Below, piece by piece: positions 1 to 8,252 of a stretch of DNA of 64,000 bases (position 1 is the first letter of the stretch; every line of letters begins with the position of its first letter). A program made the position numbers and the translations under genes. This stretch comes from Micromonospora inyonensis. Lineage in GTDB: Bacteria; Actinomycetota; Actinomycetes; Mycobacteriales; Micromonosporaceae. The stretch is from positions 1,736,001-1,800,000 of the forward strand of contig NZ_FMHU01000002.1 of NCBI RefSeq assembly GCF_900091415.1, given 5' to 3'. The notes under the pieces were generated by a model. That model saw only the letters and a list, made by a program, of their open reading frames with translations, was not told the origin of the DNA and made no database searches.

Positions 1-559
1 TGCTGTCCGGGTCGTCCTCGGAGCCGAGCAGGGCTCGCTGCCACGGGCTGTAGTCGGCGTACTGGACGGGCAGCGGTTCCCACTCGGGCGCGCGACCGGC
101 GGTGCGGGCGGCGTAGGCGGTGGAGAGGTCCTGGCTGAGCGGCCCCATCGACGTGCCGTCCCCGGCGATGTGGTGCAACGAGATCACGAGCAGGTGGTCC
201 CGCTCCCCGACGGTGAACAACCGCACCCGCAGCGGCAGCTCGGTGGCCAGGTCGAACGGTCGCGCGCACGTCTCGGTCACCGCCGCGTCGGCCTCGTCCG
301 CCGCGAGCACCACGTGGGCGAAGTCCACCCGGGTCCCGGCCAGGGGCAGCACCCGCTGGACCGGCTCCCCGTCGACCTCCACGTAGACCGTCCGCAGGAT
401 GTCGTGGCGGCCCACCACGTCGGTGACGGCGGCCTCCAGCGCAGCGGCGTCGATCCGGTCCCGGACGCGGGTCACCACCGGGATGTTGTACGTCGCGGAC
501 GGGCCCTCCAACCGGTCCAGGAACCACAACCGACGCTGCGCGAACGACAACGGGACCAT
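1..559 (-). CDS. Nonribosomal peptide synthetase, N-terminal condensation domain (partial)
   Basis: Only the first 186 codons are in the window; the gene runs off the left edge. The translation is a condensation (C) domain at the very N-terminus of the protein: C1-type motif LSFAQRRLWF at residues 4-13, the catalytic motif HHIAGDGTS at residues 129-137 (second His is the general base in this family) and YADYSPWQ at 167-174. C domains form the peptide bond between the upstream acyl or peptidyl chain and the downstream aminoacyl carrier protein. A protein that begins with a C domain is either fed by another NRPS subunit or by an acyl starter. The ATG at 559 is preceded by a purine-rich AAAGAGAG. 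It follows the transaminase gene by 56 nt on the same strand, so it is probably the third gene of an MbtH-transaminase-NRPS operon. Substrate specificity cannot be read because the adenylation domain is outside the window. Confidence 0.93.
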   Translation of the reverse strand, partial: MVPLSFAQRRLWFLDRLEGPSATYNIPVVTRVRDRIDAAALEAAVTDVVGRHDILRTVYVEVDGEPVQRVLPLAGTRVDFAHVVLAADEADAAVTETCARPFDLATELPLRVRLFTVGERDHLLVISLHHIAGDGTSMGPLSQDLSTAYAARTAGRAPEWEPLPVQYADYSPWQRALLGSEDDPDS

Positions 560-615
560 CAGACTGCTCTCTTTCGGGTGTGCGGAGGTGCGGGGAGACG
601 CGCGGACGCGGCAGG

Positions 616-1914
616 TCAGGACCGGACGAAGCCGGCGAGCCGGCGCAGGCCCTCGTCGATCTCGGCCGGGCTCAGGTGACTGAAGGACAGCCGGATCTGC
701 CGGCGTGGTCGCCCGTCGCCGTAGAAGTGGTGGATCGGGGTCCACAGCACCCCGTGTTCCCGCGCGGACCGTTCCAGGACGTCGTCACCGGCCTCGAAGG
801 GCACGTTCAGCAGTAGGAAGAACCCGCCGTCCGGGGAGTTCCAGGTGACCTCCGGCTGGCTGCCGGCCGGGAAGTGGGCGGCGAGACCGTCGAGGAGCTG
901 CCGGAGGTTGCGCTGATAGACGTCGATTTCCCGTTTGTTGGCGGCGCGCATGCTGAACCCGTTCTCCAGCAGCTTTCCGCCGATCACAGCCTGCCCGATC
1001 GGAGAGGTGTTGACCGTCAGCATGCTCTTGATCCGGGCGAGCTGGTCGGCCAGCGACTCGTGCCGTCCGTCCCGGTCGACCCGCTGGTCGGCGACGACGT
1101 ACCCGACCCGGGCCCCGGGGAAGCCGGACTTGGCGAACGAGCCCACGTACACCACCCGGCGGGAGCGGTCCAGCGCCTTCAGCGTGGGCGGGTTCTCCCG
1201 CTCCGGGCCGAAGATGCCGTACGGGTTGTCCTCGATCAGGAGGATCCCGGAGTCCTCGGCGGCGCGCAGTAGTTCCTCGCGGGCCGCCCGGCTCAGGCTG
1301 TGGCCGGTGGGGTTGGCGAAGTCGGTGTTCAGGTACAGGGCCCGCGGGTGCAGTCCGTCGGTCCGCGCCCGGCGCAGCGTGTCGCCCAGGTCGGTCAGGT
1401 CCACGCCCCGGGGGCCGCCGCGCACCGGCAGAACCGGCATGTCCACCAGTTCCGCGGCACCGGTGAGCCCGACGTAACCGGGCTGTACCGCCAGGACCGC
1501 GTCTCCAGCCGTCCGGCGCAGGGCGCGCAGCACCAGGTAGAGCCCCTCCTGGGCGCCCACGGTGATCACGATGGAGTCCGGGTCGACCTCGATGCCCTCG
1601 TCGACGGAGAGGCTCTTCGCGACCATGTCGTGGATGAGGCCCTTGGTCCGGCCGTACTGGAGCAGGTCCTGGCACACCCGGCCCTCGTCCCGGTCGTACT
1701 CGCGCAGCAGGTGCTCGGTGTACGTGTCGAGGTACCGCCGGATCAGGTCGACGCTGAAGAAGCCCTCGTGCGGCCGGCCGGCGGCGAACGAGACGGCGTC
1801 GGGGAACCGCAGCGCGATCTCGTTGAGGAAGTTCATGGTGTCGGCCTGCGGTGAGCTCAGGAACGCGAAGAGCTCGCCGCCGCGCAGATCGACGTCGGCG
1901 GCCGGAGGGCTCAT
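616..1914 (-). CDS. hpgT: PLP-dependent aminotransferase, HpgT-like (arylglycine transaminase)
   Basis: This is a 432-aa fold-type I aminotransferase. Visible landmarks are NPTG at 201-204, the PLP-ring aspartate in IEDNPYG (Asp229) and the Schiff-base lysine in SFAKSG (Lys262) followed by PGARVGYV. The stretches MNFLNE near residue 27, QYGRTKG near 86 and IKSMLTVNTSPI near 300 resemble my recollection of HpgT, the enzyme that aminates 4-hydroxy- or 3,5-dihydroxyphenylglyoxylate to the arylglycines Hpg/Dpg used by peptide synthetases. That identification is from memory of the family. The start at 1914 is preferred over the longer frame because it lies 2 nt after the MbtH stop codon, giving translational coupling. 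The other Hpg/Dpg genes (hmaS, hmo, dpgA-D) are not in this window, so a related PLP enzyme from NRPS clusters remains possible. The general fold is certain; the hpgT name is moderately supported. Confidence 0.72.
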   Translation of the reverse strand: MSPPAADVDLRGGELFAFLSSPQADTMNFLNEIALRFPDAVSFAAGRPHEGFFSVDLIRRYLDTYTEHLLREYDRDEGRVCQDLLQYGRTKGLIHDMVAKSLSVDEGIEVDPDSIVITVGAQEGLYLVLRALRRTAGDAVLAVQPGYVGLTGAAELVDMPVLPVRGGPRGVDLTDLGDTLRRARTDGLHPRALYLNTDFANPTGHSLSRAAREELLRAAEDSGILLIEDNPYGIFGPERENPPTLKALDRSRRVVYVGSFAKSGFPGARVGYVVADQRVDRDGRHESLADQLARIKSMLTVNTSPIGQAVIGGKLLENGFSMRAANKREIDVYQRNLRQLLDGLAAHFPAGSQPEVTWNSPDGGFFLLLNVPFEAGDDVLERSAREHGVLWTPIHHFYGDGRPRRQIRLSFSHLSPAEIDEGLRRLAGFVRS

Positions 1915-1916
1915 CG

Positions 1917-2135
1917 TCACCGCTCGTCGCCCGCCCGCATCGCCTCGACCAGGCTGCGGGGTCGCATGTCGACCCAGTTCGCCTCCACGTAGGCCAGGCA
2001 CTCGCTACGGGGCGAGTCGGCCAGGCACACCGTCCACCCGGCGGGAACCTCCGCGAACGCCGGCCAGACGGAGTACTGACCCTCGTCGTTCACCAGAACC
2101 TTGAATGGGGCGTTCTCGTCGTCGAAGGGGTTCAC
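1917..2135 (-). CDS. MbtH-like protein
   Basis: A 72-aa protein with the whole MbtH signature: NPFDDENAPF at the start, NDEGQYSVWP, the PAGW segment, and the C-terminal ECLAYVEANWVDMRPRSL. MbtH proteins bind NRPS adenylation domains and are needed for their solubility or activity. The GTG at 2135 is chosen because the family begins at this point and a GAGGAG Shine-Dalgarno lies upstream; the longer in-frame ATG would add 27 residues unlike the family. The stop is 2 nt ahead of the transaminase start, and the NRPS follows, so all three are likely one transcript. Its presence indicates that the NRPS to the left contains an MbtH-dependent adenylation domain. Confidence 0.95.
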   Translation of the reverse strand: MNPFDDENAPFKVLVNDEGQYSVWPAFAEVPAGWTVCLADSPRSECLAYVEANWVDMRPRSLVEAMRAGDER

Positions 2136-2278
2136 CGGGAGCGCTCCTCGTGTCGTCCGACCCTTGTGCAGCCGCCTCCACGAGGCGCCGGGACAAGACT
2201 GACGGTCGCCACTCACCGGTCGCTTCCCGCATTCTTACCGTCACCGTCGCGCCCGGTTCCCACGTCCGTGGCGACGGT

Positions 2279-2704
2279 TCAGCGGTCGAACGACGCCCAG
2301 ATGTGCTTGGCGGTGTCGGTGGCGTACCAGCCGACGTCGAGGGAGAGGGCGAGCGCGATCTGGAGGCCACGGCCGCCCGAGCCGATCGGCTGGAAGTCGG
2401 CCAGCTCCGGCACTGTGCTCAGGTCGTGGTCGGCCACGTCCAGGTAGAAGAGCCGCTCCGACGCCGAGAGGGTGACGATCGTCGGCGGCAGCCCGTGCCG
2501 TAGCGCGTTGGTCGCCAGTTCGGTGGCGACCAGCACCACCAGCTCCGGTACCTCGTCGAGACGTGCCCCGTCGACCAGGTCGTCACCGGTCAGCGTCTCG
2601 TGCAGCGAGGCCCGGAGGACACGCAGGTCCTCCGGGCGGCGCAGCATCCAACGCCGGAGCTCGACCGCCCGGGGCGGTGGTGGTGACGTCCGCAACGTAG
2701 CCAT
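2279..2704 (-). CDS. Anti-sigma-factor-type ATP-binding protein (HATPase_c_2)
   Basis: A 141-aa single-domain protein of the RsbW/SpoIIAB-like histidine-kinase-type ATPase family common in actinomycetes. The N-box is ELATNALRHG near residue 66, a degenerate G1 box follows at DVADHDLS, and a glycine-rich GSGGRGLQIA corresponds to the G2 region. Family members act as serine kinases or anti-sigma factors in partner-switching with STAS proteins. No STAS or sigma gene lies next to it, so the target is unknown. It stands alone, transcribed in the same direction as the DivIVA gene but separated from it by about 120 nt. Confidence 0.85.
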   Translation of the reverse strand: MATLRTSPPPPRAVELRRWMLRRPEDLRVLRASLHETLTGDDLVDGARLDEVPELVVLVATELATNALRHGLPPTIVTLSASERLFYLDVADHDLSTVPELADFQPIGSGGRGLQIALALSLDVGWYATDTAKHIWASFDR

Positions 2705-2827
2705 GCCCCAGGTCTACCCACGTCAGGCGTGGTCGAAGCGGATCACCGCCGGTCCGCTGCCCGAGGGGCGGCCCGCCCGGTGACGCGGGACGTGGTGCAC
2801 GGCGGTCAGGCCGTCCACCACGTTCGC

Positions 2828-4174
2828 TCAGGCGTCCGCGCCCACCCTGCCGCCGGCTGGTTCGGTGGCAGGGTGGGCGCCGTTGGCCCCCGCCGGGCGG
2901 GGTGCCACCTGGGGGTACTCGCTGGTCGGGGCGCCGCCCGCAGCGGCTGCCATCACCGCCGCCGCGGCCAGGTCGGCGACCCGCTTCGCCTCGCGCTGTA
3001 CCCGGGCCCGGACGTCCTTGGCGTGCCGTTCGGCGGACTCGGCCGCCCGCCGCACCTCGTCCAAGCGGGTCAGCTCACCGGCGAGTTCCTGGCGGGTCTC
3101 GGTGAGTCGCTGCTGGAGCTGGGCCACCTCCCGCTCCACCCCACCGGCCTCCTGGCGCGACTGCGCCAGGTGCTGCTGGGCGGCGTCCAGCTCGTTCTGG
3201 AGCTGGGCCACGGCCTGTCGCCGCTCGCGGATCTCCTGCTGCACGGCGGTGAGCTGCTGCTGGTGGACGGCGGCCTGCTCGTCGGCGTGCTGGCGCAACT
3301 TGGTCGAGTACTGCTGCGCCTCGGTGACCAGCGTGGCGATCTTCTGCTCGGCGGTGCTCCGCTGGCGGGTCAGCTCCTGCTCGGCCGCCGCGCGGTACTC
3401 GGTGAGTTCCTGCTCCGCGGCGGCGCGCCGTTCCTCGATCTCCCGTTCCACGCCGGCCTGCCACTGGGCCAGTTCCTGCTGGGTCTGTGCACGGGCCGCG
3501 TGCACCTCCTGCTGGATCTGCGCGCGGGCGGCCTCCAGCAGCGCCTCCGCCTCGGCCCGGGTCCGCTCGACCTGCTGCGCGGTCTGCTCGTTGATCCGCT
3601 GGGCCTCCTGCTGGGCGCGTTCGTGTGCGGCCTCGCCCTCCGCGCGCAGGCGTTGTGCCACGTCGCGGGTCTCGGTGAGTTCGGCCTGGGCGGCGGCCCG
3701 CAGCTCCTCGTGGGCCTTCTCCTGCTCGGCCCGCCGGGTGGACAGCTCCTCCTCAAGCTCGCGTAGCCGCTGGGTCGCCTGCTCCCGGGCCTCGGTGAGC
3801 ACCCGCTCCGCCTCGGTCTCCAGCCCGGACACCCGCGCGGTGGCGGCCTCGGTGATCGCCGCGGCCTGCTTCTCCGCCAGGGCCAGGATCTGATCGACCA
3901 TCGGGCCCAGGTCGCGGAAGGAGGCGCGGTCGACCTGCGCCGGCCGCTGGCGCAGCTCGCCCAGCTCCGTCTGGACCTGCTGGAGCTGCGCCGCCAGGGA
4001 CTGGAGCTGACCGGAGGCCCGGTCCCGCGCGCCCGTCAGCGCCGTGATCTCGGCGTCGACCTGTTCGACGTACCGGTCCACCTGTCGTTTGTCGTAGCCA
4101 CGCAGCGCGAGTTCGAAACTCGGTCGCGAGATCATGACATCGCGTAGTGCGAACGGCTCCTCGCCGTGGGACAT
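2828..4174 (-). CDS. DivIVA-domain coiled-coil protein
   Basis: A 448-aa protein. Residues about 16-50 carry a DivIVA N-terminal domain (SFELALRGYDKRQVDRYVEQ), followed by roughly 350 residues of almost continuous Gln/Glu/Ala/Arg-rich coiled coil and a short disordered Gly/Pro/Ala tail. DivIVA-family proteins bind curved membranes through the N-terminal domain and multimerise through the coiled coil; in actinomycetes they organise polar growth and scaffold partner proteins. The length and single DivIVA motif resemble secondary DivIVA-like scaffolds rather than Wag31/DivIVA itself, which sits in the division gene cluster. The ATG at 4174 has GGAGGG 6-10 nt upstream. Its last codons overlap a 14-bp inverted repeat. 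Confidence 0.9.
   Translation of the reverse strand: MSHGEEPFALRDVMISRPSFELALRGYDKRQVDRYVEQVDAEITALTGARDRASGQLQSLAAQLQQVQTELGELRQRPAQVDRASFRDLGPMVDQILALAEKQAAAITEAATARVSGLETEAERVLTEAREQATQRLRELEEELSTRRAEQEKAHEELRAAAQAELTETRDVAQRLRAEGEAAHERAQQEAQRINEQTAQQVERTRAEAEALLEAARAQIQQEVHAARAQTQQELAQWQAGVEREIEERRAAAEQELTEYRAAAEQELTRQRSTAEQKIATLVTEAQQYSTKLRQHADEQAAVHQQQLTAVQQEIRERRQAVAQLQNELDAAQQHLAQSRQEAGGVEREVAQLQQRLTETRQELAGELTRLDEVRRAAESAERHAKDVRARVQREAKRVADLAAAAVMAAAAGGAPTSEYPQVAPRPAGANGAHPATEPAGGRVGADA
2838..2880 (-). terminator. 14-bp perfect inverted repeat overlapping the 3' end of the DivIVA-like gene
   Basis: The arms 2838-2851 (GCGCCCACCCTGCC) and 2867-2880 are exactly complementary with a 15-nt loop. 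The whole structure is inside the last codons of the gene and ends 10 nt before its stop codon at 2828-2830, so it is part of coding sequence and could also terminate or stabilise the transcript. There is no U-tract, which is usual for actinomycete hairpin terminators. Confidence 0.55.
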
Positions 4175-4357
4175 GCGCCACCCTCCGTACGATCGCGGGC
4201 GTCACGCCGGTGGATGACCCACGGCATGACGCGGCGCAAGGCTACCGTCGGCCGGGTCAGGGGTCGTCACCGAGCCCCGTACCGGGTCGGGGACGTTCCG
4301 GCCGCCGGGTTCGACCGTCGGGTACCGGGTGTCGGGGCGGGCTTCCGGCCCGGCTCC

Positions 4358-4963
4358 TCAGCGATCCCGTGATGCTCCGATGTGGGCGGCCACGTCGGAC
4401 GGAAGCGGGTACGGGCGTTCGTCGGGCAGCAGCGCCAGCGCCCCCGCGCGGTCTCGCTCGGTCAGCCGGGCGCGTACGGCGTGGGCGGTGGGCGTGACGT
4501 CGTGGACGGCCACGATCCAGTCGTCGACGTAGCGGTCGACGGCCTCACCGGAGAGACCGACCTGGATCGAGCGGTGCGGCAGCGGCCGAAGGTCGAGGTC
4601 GCGTTCCGGGTCCCACTGCACCCGCACGGGGCTGCGCCGCAGCCGGTGGGACCAGGCCGCGCGGTCGGCGTCCCGGTCGGGGTCGTGGTGGCTCAGGCAG
4701 GAGTTGGCCAGCGCCCACTCGAACCCGGTGCGGCTGATCTCGATCGCGAGCACGCACTCCTGGTCCGGCTTGGTTGCCCAGCCACAGCGGTACATCATCC
4801 AGAGGAACGACGGTTTCACCCAGGTCATCCGGTCGCGCTTGAACGGTGCGACGAACCGGCCGTGGCGCAGCGCCGGTGCGGCGACCGCCGGGGCGTACGC
4901 CTGGTAGACGGTGATCGTCTCGGCACCGTACCCGGCCCGGATCTCGCGGAGCGGACGTTCCAT
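4358..4963 (-). CDS. DUF4291 family protein
   Basis: A 201-aa protein recognised as DUF4291 by its opening REIRAGYGAETITVYQAYAP and the central RMTWVKPSFLWMMYRCGW, followed by the Ile/Phe segment IEISRTGFEWAL. The family has no established biochemical role. The ATG at 4963 is chosen because the family aligns from this point; a longer reading frame would run into the upstream HxlR gene. The gene follows the HxlR regulator on the same strand by about 90 nt, so the two may be co-transcribed. An ATG 12 nt further upstream is a possible alternative. Confidence 0.85.
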   Translation of the reverse strand: MERPLREIRAGYGAETITVYQAYAPAVAAPALRHGRFVAPFKRDRMTWVKPSFLWMMYRCGWATKPDQECVLAIEISRTGFEWALANSCLSHHDPDRDADRAAWSHRLRRSPVRVQWDPERDLDLRPLPHRSIQVGLSGEAVDRYVDDWIVAVHDVTPTAHAVRARLTERDRAGALALLPDERPYPLPSDVAAHIGASRDR

Positions 4964-5054
4964 GGCGCCGATCATCACCGACCGGTCCGGTCCGGGCGAC
5001 CGGTTTACCGGGTGCGCGTCCGGCCGCCCCTTCGCCACCGGCCCCCACGTCGGC

Positions 5055-5579
5055 TCACCGGGCGCCTGCCGGGGACCGCCGGCGGTCGCGGGTGTCCGGG
5101 CCGGCCTCCTGCTCCTGCGGGTGGCGGGCAGCGTGGCGGGGGGAGGCATCGCTGCTCACCTCGGTCGGTGCCAGCGGCCGATCGCAGTCGGCGCAGAGGA
5201 CGGTCGCCTGGACCGGTCCGCCGCAGCCCTCGTGTTCGACGAGCCGGGCCGGCTTCTGCGGGCCGGCGAGGTGCCGGTCGCCCCACTGCGTCACGGCCAG
5301 CACCACCGGGACCAGTTCCCGGCCCCGGTCGGTGAGGTGGTACTCGTGCCGCACCGGCCGGTCCTGATAGGGCACCCGGTCGAGCACACCGGCTCCGACC
5401 AGGGTGTTGAGCCGGTCGGTCAGGATGTTGCGGGAGATGCCGAGGCTGCGGAGGAAGCCGTCGAAGCGGGTCACGCCCAGCAGCGCGTTCCGGACGATGA
5501 GCAGCGTCCACCGTTCACCGATGACGTCGAGGGCGCGGGCGAGCGAGCATGCCTGGACCGAACTGAGGCGGTACTGCAT
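5055..5579 (-). CDS. HxlR-family winged-helix transcriptional regulator
   Basis: A 174-aa regulator. The HxlR DNA-binding domain is complete: CSLARALDVIGERWTLLIVR near residue 11, the recognition-helix segment GISRNILTDRLNTLV, and the wing YQDRPVRHEYHLTDRGREL near residue 91. The C-terminal third adds a Cys-rich part (CGGPVQATVLCADC), seen in many actinobacterial HxlR proteins and possibly metal-binding, then a low-complexity tail. HxlR proteins are dimeric redox- or electrophile-responsive regulators of neighbouring genes. The upstream region to 5650 has lower GC and is the probable promoter/operator. The downstream DUF4291 gene is the likely co-transcribed partner. Confidence 0.92.
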   Translation of the reverse strand: MQYRLSSVQACSLARALDVIGERWTLLIVRNALLGVTRFDGFLRSLGISRNILTDRLNTLVGAGVLDRVPYQDRPVRHEYHLTDRGRELVPVVLAVTQWGDRHLAGPQKPARLVEHEGCGGPVQATVLCADCDRPLAPTEVSSDASPRHAARHPQEQEAGPDTRDRRRSPAGAR

Positions 5580-5874
5580 CCGCCCGTTCTAGGCACTACA
5601 ACGTTGGAAATCGATACTCATCGAAGCTTCGGTGTCTCCGGCCGTCCCCGGGTGGACCCGCCAGCGGGCTGGTCGCCCGTTCCGTGGGGCCGGTCCGGGT
5701 GCCGGCACCGGTTCCCGGCCGGTGTCGACCCGCTGTGCGGGTCGGCGCCGGCCGGGAGGGGGGTCACCGCCGGTCGGGCGGGATCGTCAGTTCACGAACA
5801 CCGTTCCGCCCGGGCCGGTGACCGTCGCCCCGTCGGACGCGAAGCACGCCCACTGAGGCCGGTCGGTCCCTCGG

Positions 5875-6945
5875 TCAGATTCCGAAGGACCGGCCGACCC
5901 GCAGGCCGTGTGCCGCGAGACCGCCGGCGGCGCGGCGCAGCCGGTCGGGCAGGTCGGGAGCGGCCGGGTCGAAGAGCAGCCCGGCCACGTTGCCGCTGTG
6001 CGCGACCTGGACACCGGTCGCGCCGGCCCGTCCCGCCACCCGCTCCAGGACGTCCAGTTCCGGTTTGGGCAGCAGGGGCTGGTTGCGTCGGGCGCTCTCA
6101 CTGCTGACCCGGGCCAACAGCCCGACGTCGGCGGTGACGATCGCCTGCCGCAGCGCGGCCCGTAGCTCCTCGTACGCCGGTACCGCCCGCACGGACGGCG
6201 CGGGCAGGGCGAGCGTGTCCACCGGGCGCCCCGCGCCGGTGGTGCAGGAGAGGACGACGACGCTGGGCAGCGGGCCGCCGAAGTCCTCCAGCACGCGGGC
6301 TTCCCGGGAGGCGAACAGGGCCGCGTTGGTCCCCAGCATCAGCGGGTCGGACGCCTGCTCGGCCCGGACCGCGATCCGGGCCACCGTCTCCGGGGGCAGC
6401 CGGACGCCGAAGCTCGCCGCGACCGCGCGCGCCGTGGCGATGACGTCGCTGGTGGAGGAGCCCATTCCGATTCCGACCGGAACCCGGCCGTGCAGCGCCA
6501 GCCGCCCACCGCAGGGTTGCTCCCCGGTCCGGCGCGCGCACTCGGCCACCGCCAGGGCGGCGGCGCGCCGGGCCTTCTCCCGGTCGGCGGGGCGGACCGT
6601 CAGGTGGCCGGCGGGGCTCTCCAGGTGGCGGACGAAGGTGGCGGTGGTGCCCGTACCGGGAACGGGAAGGGTGACCAGGCCCCGGCACGGGCGTCCGGCG
6701 GAGTCCAGGAAGATGCCCTGGAGGATCTCGCCGTGGTGGCACGGGGCGTGCCCGACCCCGACCGGCCCGTCGCCTCCCACCGGCCCCGGAGCGGGGTCCG
6801 ACCGGTCGGCCCGGGTCCGGGCGGCGACGTCGCGGGGCCCGGCCACCACCCCGGGCGGACGGTCGACGGGCTGGTCGAGGAGGGCGTCCGGCTGCGGCGC
6901 GGACGTGCGGCTGCCCTGGCCGAGCGTGGGCGGGGTGCGGGTCAC
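5875..6945 (-). CDS. GHMP-superfamily kinase (PduX-like)
   Basis: A GHMP small-molecule kinase of about 356 aa. The opening motif VGHAPCHHGEILQG lies near residue 63 and the GHMP ATP-binding loop PVGIGMGSSTSDV is mid-protein; the C-terminal GHMP domain contains GVQVAHSGNVAGLLF. The APCHHGEILQG sequence places it near PduX (L-threonine kinase) and related actinobacterial kinases, but the phosphorylated substrate is unknown. The start is uncertain: the GTG at 6945 gives an N-terminal Pro/Arg-rich extension, and a start closer to VGHAPCHHGE is possible. The longer open frame to 7539 overlaps the divergent methyltransferase and is not believed. No cobalamin or propanediol genes are nearby. Confidence 0.8.
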   Translation of the reverse strand: MTRTPPTLGQGSRTSAPQPDALLDQPVDRPPGVVAGPRDVAARTRADRSDPAPGPVGGDGPVGVGHAPCHHGEILQGIFLDSAGRPCRGLVTLPVPGTGTTATFVRHLESPAGHLTVRPADREKARRAAALAVAECARRTGEQPCGGRLALHGRVPVGIGMGSSTSDVIATARAVAASFGVRLPPETVARIAVRAEQASDPLMLGTNAALFASREARVLEDFGGPLPSVVVLSCTTGAGRPVDTLALPAPSVRAVPAYEELRAALRQAIVTADVGLLARVSSESARRNQPLLPKPELDVLERVAGRAGATGVQVAHSGNVAGLLFDPAAPDLPDRLRRAAGGLAAHGLRVGRSFGI

Positions 6946-7096
6946 GTCGTCGAGTCTGACCCCTGCCGGGATCGGCGGCCGGTCCGCCGTCCGGGCTCGG
7001 CAGCCAACCTGCCTGTGTTGTGCCGTGACCAGGGCGAAGTCCGACTTGCCGCAATAGGCCGTTTGGCTGGTTACTTCGTCCCGTAAGGCGGCTAAC

Positions 7097-8197
7097 GTGC
7101 GATTCGTGGCGAAGAAACCATCAGCTCCCCCCATGGTGTTGGTCGATGCGGTTCGCGCGGTCGGGTCCGCCCTGAACGGCACGTCGCGGCGGCTCGCGCC
7201 ACCGCCCGCGAGCCTGCTCGACGCCGCGTCCGGCTTCTGGCGTACGCACGCGCTCGGCGCGGTCGCCCGGCTGGGGGTGGCCGACCAGCTCGCCGACGGT
7301 CCCCGGGACGTGGCGACGCTCGCCGCCGCCACGGCCGCCGACGAGGACAGCCTCTTCCGGGTGCTGCGGGCGCTGGCCGCCGACGGCATCTTCCGCCGGA
7401 CCGGGCCCCGCACCTTCGCCCTGAACGCGCTCGCCGAACCGCTGCGCAGCGACCATCCGCGCTCGGTCCGGCACACGTTGATCCAGATCAGCTCCGGCTG
7501 GAACCAGCGAATCTGGTCCGACCTGACCGCCACGGTCACCGAGGGGCGCCCGGCGTTCCCCCGACAGTACGGCGGGTTCCTCTGGGACTACTTCGCCGAG
7601 CACCCCGAGGAGGGGGAGCACTTCCATCGCTCGATGCGTGAGCTGAGCCGGCTCGACATGCCGCAGATCCTGGCCGCGCACGACTTCGGCCGGTACGAGC
7701 GGATCGCCGACGTCGGCGGTGGCTCGGGGCAGCTGCTGGCCGGGATCCTGGCCGCGCACCCGCACCTGCGCGGGGTGCTCTACGACCTGCCGGCCGCCAC
7801 CGCCGACGCGCCGGCCGTGCTCGGGGCCGCCGGAGTCGCCGAACGGGTGGAGCTGGTCAACGGCAGCTTCTACGATCACGTGCCGCCCGGCTGTGACGCG
7901 TACCTGATGCGCAACATCGTGCACGGGCTCACCGACGAACAGGCCCGCCCGGTCCTCGACCGGCTGCGGCCGGCGTTCACCCCACGCACCCGGCTGCTGG
8001 TGCTGGACTGCCTGGTGCCGGAGGGATCGGGCGGCAACCATCCCGGCTTCCTCGACCTGCAGATGATGGTCGGCAGCGGCGGACGGGAGCGTAGCGCGGC
8101 GGAGATGGCGGCGCTGTTCGCCGCGAACGGGTTCCACCTGGTCGAGGTGCGGCGCACCCCCGGGCCGACCGCGATCTTCGTGGGCCGCCTCGCCTGA
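7097..8197 (+). CDS. SAM-dependent O-methyltransferase (acetylserotonin O-methyltransferase-like)
   Basis: A 366-aa class I methyltransferase. The N-terminal half is the winged-helix dimerisation domain (ASGFWRTHALGAVARLGVADQL, then ATLAAATAADEDSLFRVLRAL). The SAM-binding motif I is IADVGGGSGQLLAGILAAHP near residue 206, followed by the DLPA segment and the YLMRNIVHGLTDE region that carries the catalytic His in plant-type O-methyltransferases. Bacterial members methylate phenolic hydroxyls of polyketides, phenazines or peptides. The GTG start at 7097 has AAGGCGG 5 nt upstream. It is monocistronic and divergent from the GHMP kinase, so its substrate cannot be inferred from context. Confidence 0.9.
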   Translation: MRFVAKKPSAPPMVLVDAVRAVGSALNGTSRRLAPPPASLLDAASGFWRTHALGAVARLGVADQLADGPRDVATLAAATAADEDSLFRVLRALAADGIFRRTGPRTFALNALAEPLRSDHPRSVRHTLIQISSGWNQRIWSDLTATVTEGRPAFPRQYGGFLWDYFAEHPEEGEHFHRSMRELSRLDMPQILAAHDFGRYERIADVGGGSGQLLAGILAAHPHLRGVLYDLPAATADAPAVLGAAGVAERVELVNGSFYDHVPPGCDAYLMRNIVHGLTDEQARPVLDRLRPAFTPRTRLLVLDCLVPEGSGGNHPGFLDLQMMVGSGGRERSAAEMAALFAANGFHLVEVRRTPGPTAIFVGRLA

Positions 8198-8252
8198 CCC
8201 GGCCCCCATGCCAGGGGAACCGGCTACCGCATCCCCTGACCGGTGCGCCGGA

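Noticed and set aside
5787..5874. Minus-strand tail reading WACFASDGATVTGPGG after the GHMP kinase gene
   Set aside because: It looks protein-like but has no in-frame start codon near it; extending it upstream only gives an antisense frame of the kinase gene. It could be a remnant but nothing supports a gene.
6946..7539. N-terminal extension of the GHMP kinase frame
   Set aside because: It is antisense to the start of the O-methyltransferase gene and has low-complexity composition.
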